From positions 661,539,591 to 661,603,590 of the forward strand of contig OY856409.1 of the NCBI GenBank assembly GCA_963693085.1: a stretch of 64,000 nt of DNA. Direction: 5' to 3'. Position numbers and translations under genes: made by a program. The notes beneath the pieces were generated by a model. That model searched no databases. It was not told the DNA's origin and saw only the letters and a list, made by a program, of their open reading frames with translations. Of the stretch, positions 47,757-59,361 are shown piece by piece; within the stretch, counting starts at the first letter, position 1, and every line of letters starts with the position of its first letter. This DNA comes from Alisma plantago-aquatica (Eukaryota; Streptophyta; Magnoliopsida; Alismatales; Alismataceae).

Positions 47757-50700
47757 TGTGAGAACCCATTACACTAAACGAGATTACTCAAAACATAAAG
47801 CACAATCGAGCACTAATTAATCCCATACCCAAAAATATGGGTAAATTAAAACCAATTTCAACATCATCACCTACTCAGAAACATTTGCATAAGAGAACAA
47901 CATCTTTCTTTTATCCATACTATGCCAAGAATTTGATACAAATTGTTCTATCACCTTAGCCACAACATATATACACAGGAGAACAATATTCACATATGCC
48001 ACACAAACAAGCATTAATATGCTAACAAAAGTCCGATCCATTTGAAACACAATATACAAACTTTTCTTGCTCGGACCTGAGAGTACAGGGATGACTCTAG
48101 GACACACTAGACATCTAATCAACTTTCTCATAGATTCATTACTATATATTTTCTTTGCTACCACAAGTTTGTTTTTGTCACTTCTGATTAGATAAAAAAT
48201 GTGGCAAACCACAAGGGCGAGACCCATGTCCCAGCAAGAGATATAACCTCCAACAACACTTATTGATTACAACATTTTAAATAGTAGATAACTAAGCAAT
48301 AGGAGTATTTAATAATCAATTGAACAGATTGAACAGTTCAAGTATACTAAACAGATTAAGCAAATCATCTTAGCAACAAGTATGATCATTAATGCATATA
48401 TAGATAACAAATAAATCCATTTCTCTGGATAGATATCTACTCAAATATCATCAAATTGTATCTAATAACAATCATTATCAATAATCTGACTATCATCATA
48501 TTCCTTGCTAACAACACAAGCAATATAGTAGAATAAGTATCCCTAACATCATGAATATGTCTAATAACATAACATGGCTATCAATATTGACATCTCAAAT
48601 AAAGGGAACATGTCTATACCATAAGTAGAACTAACATCATAACACAAAAGCTTTCAAAAAAAACATCATAACACAATGAATTACATAGGCATGATTAGCA
48701 GTTTAAGCATTTCTAATTACACAGGCATGGCTAGCAATATTAAACATAGCTAGCAGAAACATATTAACCATCAGTGTCAGTATATTTGACAACATAAGCA
48801 TGTTTACAACATGAGCATAACTACAACATAAACATATCTATTATCTCTTATTGTACTATACATGATCTCAGTGAAAAGAAAGCAAATAAGGGTTATCATC
48901 CAATATGAAGCATTGTGTATAACCCTCAACAAATATGCTACACAGCTGTCTTACATCTTTTATTATGCCCTGAGGAATTTGAGGATACCACTCAAAATCC
49001 AACTGACCACTGCTAAGTCGAAATTAGTGCCATATAAGATCTAGGAAGAGCCAGACTCCTAAGATCTTCTCCGCCCCCGGTCAATACGGGTCCGCCACAA
49101 TGACATATAAGGTCAAGCTGCTAATAGCCTAGTCCTTCCTTGGTACAGGTCATGACACTAGTGAAAGGAGGTGGGTACACATACCCTACCATCTAAGGTA
49201 CAACAGCGGTTGTCCTCCAATCTCATCACATATATAATAATTGAGACACAACCGCAACCGTTCCCAAACTGAGCGCTAGGTATGACCGCAGTCATCCTCC
49301 CTAAACACTTGAATTCAGGATGACAAGCACTCCACATACTCAATAGTATGCACTCTGAGTTTACCTTGGGAATACTTGTTTCACCATCTGGCAAGTTCTG
49401 ACACTCAGATGGATCTATGGTACAAGGCAGTACATGGTTAGAGTTTCACTTGATTAGTTATGCCAATTGGGTGAATTAAGGCTGCATCAAACAAGTGGAC
49501 ATACAAACCCTAATTCACTTCTAGCAAGCATATAAATATCACAACTTCAAAAGATATAAAATGTGTGAAACATAATTTCTCATCTCATCATCAAATGGTA
49601 CTATTCACTTTCCATTCATGAGGCTACACTAGTCATCATGCTATCATAAGATATAAATCCTTTTCACAATATCATAGGGTATCAACCCTTATCAATACAA
49701 AGAGGATTACACCTCATTCAGGGCTCAACCATGCCCAAAGGTCATCAAGACCATCATACTATTCCCTACAAGATCATCATTATCATTCCATGCCTTAAAG
49801 CAAGGCTCAACAACACCACTTACATATAATACACCAGATCATCACAATATTGCATTAATGAGCTAGGAGTCATAAACAATCATAGCATGGTTATATCAAC
49901 ATTAAGATCATTTCTTTATTACATCAACATGCAAGGAATAGATATGATTAACCCTTATCATATTCATAATGCACACGTTTAGCATAAGAAAGTATCAACC
50001 ATGTGGTTATGATATCCACCAATTAACAAATTAAGGTTATGATTATATTAAGGAGGTTATTCCACCATCATTCCATCAGATAAGAATGTTAAACATGAAT
50101 ATTCATCTTTATCCCTTTGCATTAGAGTTAGGTTCAATAAGATAAATCATATTAATGTTACTAATAAACACTTATACCCAAACCCTAACTCACGACATCT
50201 CCATTGGATCATGGATGCATAAGGTGAAGCATCACCCTTTCTCAAGTATGAACCCACACATAAATCAAGATGTAACCATCGAGTTATAGAATACTAGGGT
50301 TTCAACAACAGTAACAGAGCACTCCATGATTGTATTAGTCATTCAAGGACTATTCATACCCAATTACCATCATTTAGTTATATTAAAGCTAGGTATAACA
50401 AGCTATACCTCATTACATATCAACACAATATGGTTATCATCCCTTCTATTCATATGAGTGAATAGGTAAGAATACCTTATTATGGGTAACCCTCCATTTG
50501 TTCCATTATCATTCAACCCATATTACTATACCACAATGTCACCCAGAACCATTGGATGTTTAAAAGGTAAGACCATTTGTTGTTTACATAAGTAAACACC
50601 TTGGATAAACTGCCTATGAATTCCTTAATTTTTGCTCTATAAAGAGTCACCATCTAACCCTAGACATCCCTTTATTAACAACACAAAAAGTTCTATTGAG

Positions 50701-52590
50701 AGTAGGGTAACACCCATAATCGATTGTTCATTTAAAACAAGCCATCCATCGTCAACAAGTAAGCTCCTTAAGTTGATCATATAAAGGAAACCATCTAAAT
50801 AACTTGATTATGACCAACATATTACATTATCCATCATTCCACTTTATTGGAGGAATAAACATTAGATATTGACCATTGGATCAAGTTCATATGTTAAAAC
50901 CATCAATTACAATATAGGTCCGACCATTGCATCAAGTGTCCCAAGAAACCATTGATCTAAGGCTTAATTGATACTAAAAATACAATGCTTAACTCAAAAT
51001 AGGTTGTAGAGACCTGATCCACCATCATTAGTGATCATTAAATCACCATAGGTTGTTAGATTAACACTATATTCATTAATCAACATCAAATATTAAGCTA
51101 ATGTCATCATTGATTGATAACATCAGTAGGGTACTTAATGATTGATCATTAAACTTCTAATTGATCCAAAACCTGACCTAAGGGGGTGACCATAGGTTTT
51201 CACCATCATCTGACACCTTTGATCTCCACCATTAGTTGTCACGAAGACAACACGATAGGGTTGTTGCAATGATACCATCATCGGGTCATTGGTTTATAGA
51301 AGAAATCAGCTTTAAACCCTTAAACTGACTATTGGTTGATAGGTGCTTAGCACCATAGGTTGTCAAACCAACCTGATACAAGTCATATTATACCTTATGA
51401 ATAATGTACACATGATCAAAGGCTCATCTAGAACTGAAATCAGAACAGGGAACATTATAAAAATCAAAATCCAAGTCAAGCATAGCTTTTTAGTGCATGA
51501 ATCATCATTTTCAAGCAAGAACATGAGCTAGCAAGCTTATGGTAAGCAATAAACGTGGAGAAAGTTATAAAACTTGCCTATAATGAGAAGATAAACTCCC
51601 ACACATAAGAAAACACGAGCAGGTAGGGTAGAAAATCCAATCATAAGCTATGAACTCATCCATCTAGCACCTTTCTTCATCAAATGAGCAAACCCTAAGC
51701 ATAAGGAGCAAGAGAGGTAGGGTTTTAGAGCTTTAGAGTAATTTCTACCATGGAACAGAAAGGTTCCGACCTGTAGGAATGTCTAAGGAAGGAGAAGAGC
51801 AAGAGAAATGGAGTAGGAAGGAAGCAAATAACTTTCCTTGGTCGAATCCCTAGAAGATGACCTTGGAAACCCTAGGTAGGGCTAGATGGATCTCTAGGAG
51901 ACCTTCTTCTCCAAAAAGAGGTTGTCTTCTACCTTAGAGCACTTGGTTCTGCAAAAAAACAGAGTGGAGTATTTGATCCAGGTTATAGGAAAGAGAAATC
52001 AAGCAAAGTTTCATACTTTGGGCAAGGAAGAGGTAAATATAGCCCATGGATAAGGATGGAAGCAAGCATGAGGTGTAAAGGTAGCTTCCCCATGTGTGTA
52101 TGGCCTTAAACTATTTAGAATATACAAGAACACACAAAAGTATCTTCCCCACTATCCATATAGACCTGATTAGATTTCCTTTGTCGAATTTTCAAGCGAA
52201 TCAAACAATTCATTAGTTGATGGCTACTAAAGGTAGCTCATCCATGAAGGGGTAAACCCTAAAATACCCTTGTAAAAAACACCTTCAAACCAAGGTTTAA
52301 ATAGGTGCCCCATGGCCAGACAAGCTCAATAATGATGATAGAATATCCAAGAAACAAAATGCAAGTGATAAATTGCAATGAAAACCTCTCTGTTAGGTAA
52401 ATTGCAGAAAAGTCGAAAATGTGCATAAAATTGCATAACTTGCTCAAACAGTGTCCAAATTGGACCAAATTTGAAACTTAAGCTTGAATTATGATTTCAA
52501 ATCATATTACAAGGTTATATTAGGGTTATAAGAATTAAATTATGATAATTAAGCCTATTCAACTCATTAAACAAGTGTAGCAGCCTTACA
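47757..52590 (-). repeat. LARD 5' LTR (element sense)
   Basis: 4834 bp, colinear with 40517-45343. It contains the same non-conserved hydrophobic ORF (47871-48227) as its sister. Next to the primer site, so it is the transcribed copy. Confidence 0.92.
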
Positions 52591-52595
52591 ACTGA
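52591..52595. repeat. LARD target site duplication ACTGA (right)
   Basis: Perfect match to 40512-40516. Confidence 0.9.
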
Positions 52596-53183
52596 GGGAC
52601 AACTAACCCATTATAACGTGTGCATAGGGCGGTGAGACATACCCTAACTCAAGTGAGACAAACTTCTAATGGGTCCAAAGCCCAAAGGGAGCAAAGTCTA
52701 GGGAGTCAAAACTCCAACTAGATCAAGTCAAGTGCTTATCATAATGTTTAACAAAATCCAATAACTTTTAGGGGGTGTTGACTTCAAATGTATAAAAGGC
52801 TTATAAAGTTTGTGGTTCACCAAACAAACAAAAGTATATAACTCAAGAGGGATAAAATATCTTAATAAGAAGATAGAGAATCTAGTACCTTAGATTCCAA
52901 GAAAAATCTGATGAATCCACAACGAGGGTCAATGACCTCCAAATTTTCAAATCCTAGAAAAAGGGAAATACCCCATCTCACTAGACAATCCTTAGCTTTG
53001 AAAAATCCTCCTAGGTTCTTAGTAGGTGAATTACCATTTTACCCCTCATTGAATAAAATATCTTCATAATCATCTTTTATCGTTAACTTGTATTATCATG
53101 AGATCATTAAGTTTCTTCCCATCACTGTAGTTATATCTTTGTGTACATGTACTATAGCATTCATTACTCATGTTCAGGGTAGG

Positions 53184-53184
<1 letters not shown>
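52596..53184 (-). repeat. Element X right LTR, segment 2
   Basis: 52596-52893 is present only here, because the left LTR has a deletion. 52893-53165 matches 15930-16003 joined to 33121-33310. The junction at about 52975-52985 (CATCTCACTAGACAATCC) is the empty site for G1. Confidence 0.75.

Positions 53185-53231
<47 letters not shown>
53185..53231. repeat. (TA)n microsatellite
   Basis: About 23 TA dinucleotides abutting the left terminus of the MITE. Confidence 0.95.
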
Positions 53232-53235
<4 letters not shown>

Positions 53236-53625
53236 AGGCTAGAATACACTCGAGTGTATCCAGAGCGGAATACACTCAAGTAGTTTTTCATGATGCTATA
53301 TTTTTTTTGAAAATCTAATCTGTTGATATTCTTAAACATCTAGTGAACAACTCATACGCAAAATTTGAGCACATTTGGATATGTATAGCTCATGTTATGA
53401 AGATCGCAAAAATTATGCATTTCAAATTAGTTTCACGCGTCGATTTTGTTGCCCTTGGATGAGTGACTTACACTCATCCAAATGGGCTCAAAATTTGTAT
53501 GTAGCCTAGTTATAGTATGACGGTGAAGATCAATGGTTTACATTTTGCAAAAAATAGTCTTGATATGCAAACACACTTGAGTGTATTCGTGCGATCCGTA
53601 CACTCGAGTGTATTCTAGCCTGACT
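53232..53625. mobile_element. 394-bp MITE inserted in a TA microsatellite
   Basis: Perfect 27-bp terminal inverted repeats start AGTCAGGCTAGAATACACTC (53232-53258 and 53599-53625). A partially matched second inverted block (GAATACACTCAAG) extends them to about 50 bp. The interior is AT-rich and non-coding. TA repeats on the left and CT/TA repeats on the right suggest insertion into a TA microsatellite, as described for Micron-type MITEs. The superfamily is uncertain. Confidence 0.85.
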
Positions 53626-53893
53626 CTCTCTCTCTCTCTCTATATATATATCATGATACCCATTTGTAAAGATGAGATCTTTTATAGAAGTCCCCCTGTG
53701 TGTCATTACTTATCAGATCTTGAGGCACGTATATATAACATAAATACTAGAAGGTTAGAACTCAATGACTCAAATAAAATTATCTTTGGCACTTAGTCTA
53801 GGGAAAATAAATGAGAAGCGTATTTCTATACTCCAAAGAGATGATTATTTGGACTATTTTGATTTTTAATTGATAAAGTTATGCGAGTCTTGA
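53626..53893 (-). repeat. Element X right LTR, probable segment 3
   Basis: Begins with CT and TA microsatellite remains. It then has TCATGATACCCATTTG, which may correspond to TCATGATCATACCCTTTG at 33510 in the left LTR. The rest cannot be aligned by eye. Confidence 0.4.
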
Positions 53894-56232
53894 TGTAACA
53901 AGCCCCACTTTTGAGTATCACCCAGCTAAGAGAGACCATAAAGTCGAGAGCCAATACCGAAACTCTAGGATCTAGAATTAACAAATAAGAAATAATATCA
54001 ACAATTTCTATTTATTTAAACTTGAATTGGATATAGGTGTTTAAACAATACTCCTTTATAGAGTTACATGAATTTTCAAAGGAAACTAACATATATATGA
54101 GAATAGGTACTTAGACTATCTAGCTAATCCTCCTTGCGAAATTACATAATATCTTCACTACAATCTTTAGAATTGTCATATGTTCATATCTTTATGTATT
54201 GTAACTACCTAAAATGTTGACCAACAAAAGCATGGATCAGTATATTATTATACTATGTACGTGCGTGCATAAAAAGTATGCATCACAATTACAACACACA
54301 TTGTCCAACAATCAAATATATGTACTCTTATTTTCATATAGATAAACTAACTCATATTTTTCATGCCACCTTGGGTTTAATCACCTTTATTTATTTATCA
54401 TTGGATTTAGGTGAACTATCCTTTGTAAGTCTAACCTTAGTTTCAGAATATCATAGATTTCATTATATGGTACTCATATTGTCACTAAATGAACTAGAAT
54501 TAAATATACATCCAAGCAGTAATCTCATCAAATCTCGGGAAATCCTCAACAATCTTCAGAATTTGATATGTGGTTAACTATAAAATAACCATGTACGTTA
54601 TTCATGTAGAGCACATATATTCACACTTAAACTAATCAATCAGGCATAGATCCAAGCAATCATTCAATATCAACTCCAGAGTCTCAAGGGTTGCTAAAGC
54701 TTGTTGGAGCCCCAATAGGTCTTCTCCCACTACCGTGGTGTCTCGTGATGGCTTGTGAGGTCTCCTCCGATGAGGCCCTTCACACTACTAGGTGCGATTT
54801 GACAAGTGTGAATTATAGACCTCCCCAAGGATAGTTGTCTATTAGGAAATCTTTGTGGCTACCTCAGAATTCTTTGAGCCAAACCAATTGGCTTAAAGTG
54901 TCATATATTATAGGAAAGGGGGAGGGGTAGACGAAAAAAGAATCGTTTAAGGCTAGGGGTTTTGAGGGCCTATTAGGAGCAATTGGCAGACAAGTTATGA
55001 TGATCAAGTCTTGATGGTTCTTAAAATAGCTTTATATAAGCACGAAACTTGGGTTGAAGATGGTTCCCCAATATCCATAGGTTCTAGTCTCTCCATGAGA
55101 TTGGGCATTATCTCCTTTTGTTGTGATAAGAAGATGATAGGGGATGTTGAATTTGTCTCTCACTCCCGAGTGTAATGGGACTTGTTTCAAGTAAAATGAT
55201 TTAGCAAAGAGGGAGAATGAGAAATAGGGGATGACAAGCCACTATGAGACTTTGTTTGTGTGGTTGATGATGACACATGCTCCATTTAATTTTAAATCAG
55301 CGGCTAATATCACAACCAATATTCTACATCGCAACCCTAATGCTCGACTTATCTAGAGTTCAGGTATTACACTTTGTAAATATAATATCCATTAATATTA
55401 TCTGCCTCGTGATAATAAAAATGTTAGAAATCTTCTAAAATTCCCATAGGTCGGTAGGACTTTCCAAGTAACACCAAACTTTAGGATTATCTCTCCAATA
55501 GGTTTATCTTGGATCAAGCCAAGTTTGGTATCAAAATACTATAGGTAAATACCTCTCTCTTGCTATTCAACTATTTATCTAAATTAATCACCTATGCCAC
55601 AAATAATTATGTATATATATCTACAAACTTGGTTTTATCCTCATTTGACTATTATCTCATGTTGGACCAAGTACTGGCTCATATTATACATGAATACTTG
55701 GAGTCTAAGTTAAGATTAGATAATAACTCCCTTAATTATCTAGGCCTTTTGCTCTTACAATCATCTAGAAACTTGCTAAATATCTCATAATGATTTTATT
55801 AATTAACTCACAGTAGGTATCTCATTTATGCATGAAATACCCATTTTCTTTATCATAGTTCCCATGGACGTATTGTCACTCTAATAGTCCAATTGGGCAT
55901 GCAATTGAATATCAAGACACATAGTTCATACTTTTTTCTTCCAATGGGTCCAAAAGTCTAATTGTCTTTATAATTGTGAAAATAAGACTTTGATCATCAC
56001 ATAATTTTAGTTAAAGCATTATATTAGTATATTTCTCAACATTTCATCATCTACTTAAGCTGAGGACTTAATCTAAATCTAGAGCTTAAATTAATCATCC
56101 CAATTCAATCAAAGTCATACTATTGATCTCATAACTTTAATAATACTCTAATTTTATAAAATGGATCCTAATTTGTTATTAGTAATCTCATAATCATATA
56201 CTCCAAATTGATAGAATTTGTGGGTCTTACAT
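53894..56232 (-). repeat. Element Z: gypsy 3' LTR
   Basis: 2.34 kb bounded by TGTAACAAGCCCCAC and GTGGGTCTTACA. In element sense it starts TGTAAGACCC, as does the LARD LTR. A purine tract follows the boundary in the internal region (minus strand AAGGAGGGGTGAA, 56233-56247). A TATA candidate (minus CTTATATAAA) lies at 55031-55040. CTTGA at 53889-53893 may be one half of its target duplication. No second LTR copy is in the window. Confidence 0.65.
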
Positions 56233-56714
56233 TCACCCCTCCTTAAAAAGGAAATCCCCCCAACAAAAAAATTCAAACCTAATCAGTTAAGGTGAATGAT
56301 AACTCATATTAGCCTTAAACATTATGGATAGCAACCTTTTTTGAATACAATTTAGCTAGATTAACATTAATAACTTTTATTAATATGTAACTTCTCACAT
56401 TATCAGGCTTGGAGCCCAATTACTCCACGGGTATCTCTACATCCTCATCCATTACATGGTATCATTACTTAGTGATTAAATTTTCACTAGATCTCAAACT
56501 GATCAACTATTATTTAACTATATTTATGAGTCTATGAGGTAATACATCCATACCCAAAATTATGCCATACATTTCAAGCTAGGTTATTTATCTTCACGTG
56601 TCAATTCTATGCATCACATGTGTCCATCCAATCTCTCACACTCATAATAAGATGAAATGAATATTAGGTTGTAGCCTAAATGCAAAGTTCATCCTATTCT
56701 ATGTGCAGAGATGG
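56233..56714 (-). pseudogene. Element Z internal remnant with a protease trace
   Basis: About 480 bp of degraded internal gypsy sequence on the minus strand. The only recognisable coding trace is LEMYGIILGMDVLPHRLI near 56540-56590, matching the (F)DVILGMDWL motif at the end of gypsy protease. Frames are broken throughout. Cut on the right by the copia LTR. Confidence 0.45.
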
Positions 56715-56903
56715 TGTTCTCACACTTTATCTTAGCAAAAAATAAAATGGGTAGCTAATGAGATATTTTCTTATTGATAGAAGAAACATTCCTATCATAC
56801 ATTTAGGAAACCATGTAAGTACAAGGAAAACAAACTTAACCCTAATGGGCCAATACAATTAGGTCAATATAACACAATAAACTAAATAACAATAATTCTA
56901 ACA
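56715..56903 (-). repeat. Copia-type LTR
   Basis: 189 bp reading TGTTAGAATTATTG...GTGAGAACA on the minus strand, preceded (element sense) by AATTGAGGGGAG, the classic copia polypurine tract. It contains an ATCAATAAGAAAATAT segment typical of a short copia LTR's polyadenylation region. No partner LTR is visible. Confidence 0.65.
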
Positions 56904-57836
56904 CTCCCCTCAATTTAGAGTATGGGTGACTTAAAATACTCAATCAGATGATATGATAAATAGAAAATAAAAATTCCACTCCCCATACAAGATTTTTCAC
57001 TCCCCCTTAAACATGACTCTTTAACAAATAAAATATTTTATGATGGCACCTTTGAAGTAATGTCTTGTATGTTGGAAATACTTGAGCCTTGGAGAAGGTC
57101 TTTTGAAGTGCATCTGGATTGAAGAACATGTAATAAATACAATCCAAACACCACAATAGAGCTTGCCACCATCAATCTGGAGAAGAAGATAAAAAACAGA
57201 AGGACTAGCCATCTACACTAGAGATCAATGTGCTAGTGTTATAAGCATATGCAGTCAACACATCACACTTACAACACCATGTGAATGTGGAGGCACAATT
57301 TCAATGTTACAATAGAGGTATCATCAAATAGTCTAAGAAGTGTAGCCAACTGGAATTAGCATAGAAGACCATAGACGTGCATAATATGACATGAATACAA
57401 ATTGGACGAGGTTTTGAATGAAATACATCATCAAGGAAAGTCCAAGTAGATCACTAGAAGAACCATCATGATATACATCTTTGGGAAGACATGAATAAAA
57501 TATCTTGGTGAAGATAAAATCTAAATGAATCATCAACCATGTAGATACATGATTTATAGTCTATAATTGGCGATCTTTTATGAAGTTTGATGTGAAGAAG
57601 TAACCAAATATCTCATGATAATGTTATGAGAATGAGAACTATAGATTGAAATAAGCACAACAAGCTCTATACTGGCATACATAATGTGACATGAACACGA
57701 AAAACTTGGTGCAAATGTTGCAATTCAGATCCTTCAACACGTTAAAGTGGTAGCTAATAGGAAGAAGTAGATGGACATAGCCAACCAAATGGATATACCC
57801 AACCGATGTGCATATTGTGGCACAAGAATGAAGAAG
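56904..57836 (-). other. Possible copia internal remnant
   Basis: Lies upstream (element sense) of the copia LTR and its purine tract, so it should be the 3' end of a copia element. I could not recognise RNase H or integrase motifs. The 63-codon ORF at 57021-57212 has no family signature. It is truncated by the Athila LTR at 57837. Confidence 0.35.
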
Positions 57837-58049
57837 TGTTGCATTGCTTCCTAGTCATTTTTTACATGCTATTCTCTGCGCATTAATTGCATATATGTTC
57901 ATTTTTAGACATGGTTATGCATTATTTCTATCATTAGCACGTGAATCAATGTTGCATCAAGTGTTTAGTATTTCTACCAAATCATGAAATTTATTATCTA
58001 TAATTCATACTTGTGGCATTTTTTCCCTGTTTTAGGCAATTTGAGCATT

Positions 58050-58430
58050 GAATGGATAGCTCGGTGCCACCGACCCATCTGTCAGTGATACCAAAAAATC
58101 AAGAATATATGACATGTAGATAGGGAAGTCTCGGTGCTACCAAGAAGACACTCATTGCTACCAAGAGTGGCATTGATGCTACCTAAGTCAATAGTCGGTG
58201 TACTTAATCAAGATCCATGGAGCATCAGATTTCGAGAATAATTTTATCAGTGCCACCGACTGGCATGTCGGTGGTACTGAATTCAACATCTAAGGTGCAT
58301 CAAAACTCAAGGAGCAACTCTATGCTATTGACACTTAAGTTTAGTAGTACTGACACAGCTCGAGAGATTCAAGTCGGCTGACTACTCGGTGCCACCAACA
58401 CCCTATGAATGGTACTGATACTACACATCA
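58050..58430 (+). repeat. Dispersed GGTGCCACCGA-type subrepeats in the LTR
   Basis: Short degenerate words TCGGTGCCACCGAC, CGGTGCTACCAAG, AGTGCCACCGACTGG and GTCGGTGGTACTGA recur on both strands over 380 bp. Several are self-complementary (GGTGCCACC). They are a sequence family unrelated to the GTATCGGGC repeats of the left element. Confidence 0.6.
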
Positions 58431-59353
58431 GTTTAGATCTAGAATCAAGTCATATCCAATAGTTGCAACTTAATGACGGCCAAAGTCTCACTTATGACCT
58501 AAATGGAGTGTAGGTAAAAGAAAGATATCACAGTTATCATGTCCTTGTAGATCATGGAGATGAGAGAGGAGATGAAGGAAATAGTAATGTATCAGATGCT
58601 CCAGACACTTATGGAGGACATGTTTGCAGCTGGAGCACTACATATCAGGGTGTTCATCAGAGGGGACCTTTGAGACAACTTCTCTAGGGGTTCTTACATT
58701 GATTTTCTAATTTTTAGCCTATTTTCTTCCTCTTCCTCTTTGTACGATGATAACAATCATGTATGACTAAACCCAATATTCCTTAGGACCCGGAATAGCA
58801 AGGTATTGCATTGTATTTCAATTATATGAAGTGGTAATTTATTTCCTTCTTTTTAGATGTAAATCTATGATATCTTAGTTGATTTGTTTATGTTCACCAT
58901 AATCAAATTAATAGACCACTAATTGCTTCGAAAGAGGGACTAAGAGTCAGATAAATCATATATCCTCATAGACTATATCACATTTCGAGAGAAGTCTTAT
59001 GATTGTGAAAGAATAACATAGAGATTTTGATGATGTACTTAAATAATTACTAAACCTTTATGAGAGTGGGGTTTGTTTTAGTTTAGGTAGTATATTATGC
59101 AGCGGGAGTGAGTATAATTTATATAGGAATTTAGTCTAGAGTAAAGGGTGAATGATTATTAATGAAAGGAAATTTGATTACATCATATATCATGGTGAAA
59201 CCACTAGCCATGATGAATCCACCCATTCCTAATCAAAACCATCTTAATGTAGGTTTAATTCTTTTCTCTTAGTTAGTAAAGAATCAACCAACTCTTTTCT
59301 ATGTCTAGTTGATTTGGTCTCATTGAATAGTAGTATTGAGTGAGTGTTTTATG

Positions 59354-59361
59354 ATTCTAAC
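59354..59361. repeat. hAT target site duplication (left)
   Basis: ATTCTAAC, 8 bp, repeated exactly at 60102-60109. Confidence 0.85.

Larger units (their letters stand above)
40517..52590 (-). mobile_element. LARD-like non-autonomous LTR retrotransposon with 4.8-kb LTRs
   Basis: A 12.07-kb element made mostly of two LTRs (4827 and 4834 bp) around 2.4 kb of internal DNA. It has TG...CA ends and a perfect ACTGA duplication. A TGGTATCAGAGC primer site on the minus strand (47742-47753) and a purine tract at the other end set its orientation. Neither LTR nor internal region contains gag or pol. This is the organisation of large retrotransposon derivatives (LARDs), which are mobilised by relatives. 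Blocks near the outer end of the LTR are clearly related to the G1 LTR. It inserted into the right LTR of element X. Confidence 0.9.
9006..53893 (-). mobile_element. Element X: old Tekay-like chromovirus, host of the nest
   Basis: X is a degraded Ty3-gypsy element on the minus strand. The sequence starting at 9006 recurs from 39876, and further matching pieces (15772-16003, 33121-33310) match 40330-40450 and 52893-53165. These pieces are the two LTRs, split by later insertions. The pol-derived block between them (35240-39759) reads right to left: gag zinc knuckle, protease, RT, RNase H, integrase, chromodomain. A TGGTATCAAAGCC primer site abuts the right LTR. Removing the insertions leaves a left LTR of about 2.76 kb. 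The right LTR continues beyond 53893, probably outside the window, so the right end and target duplication are unseen. LTR divergence is clearly larger than in the nested elements. Confidence 0.75.
57837..59361 (+). repeat. Athila-type 5' LTR, part 1
   Basis: Contains a T-rich start and a GAC-GGTGCC repeat zone at 58050-58430 with many copies of TCGGTGCCACCGA and diverged forms (for example 58061, 58251, 58390). The remainder has no ORF. The LTR resumes at 60110 and ends TTAAGGGTCTCA at 60180. Excluding the hAT-like insertion it is about 1.6 kb. Confidence 0.7.

Noticed and set aside
40577..48227. Hydrophobic ORFs at 40577-40891 and 47871-48227 (minus), similar to each other, as a conserved gene
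   Set aside because: They occupy the same place in the two LTRs of one element, so similarity is due to LTR identity. Many differences between them change amino acids, with no sign of constraint.
57021..57212. Small ORF as the end of copia RNase H
   Set aside because: Position is right, but none of the conserved RNase H C-terminal residues is recognisable, so it was left as unassigned remnant.
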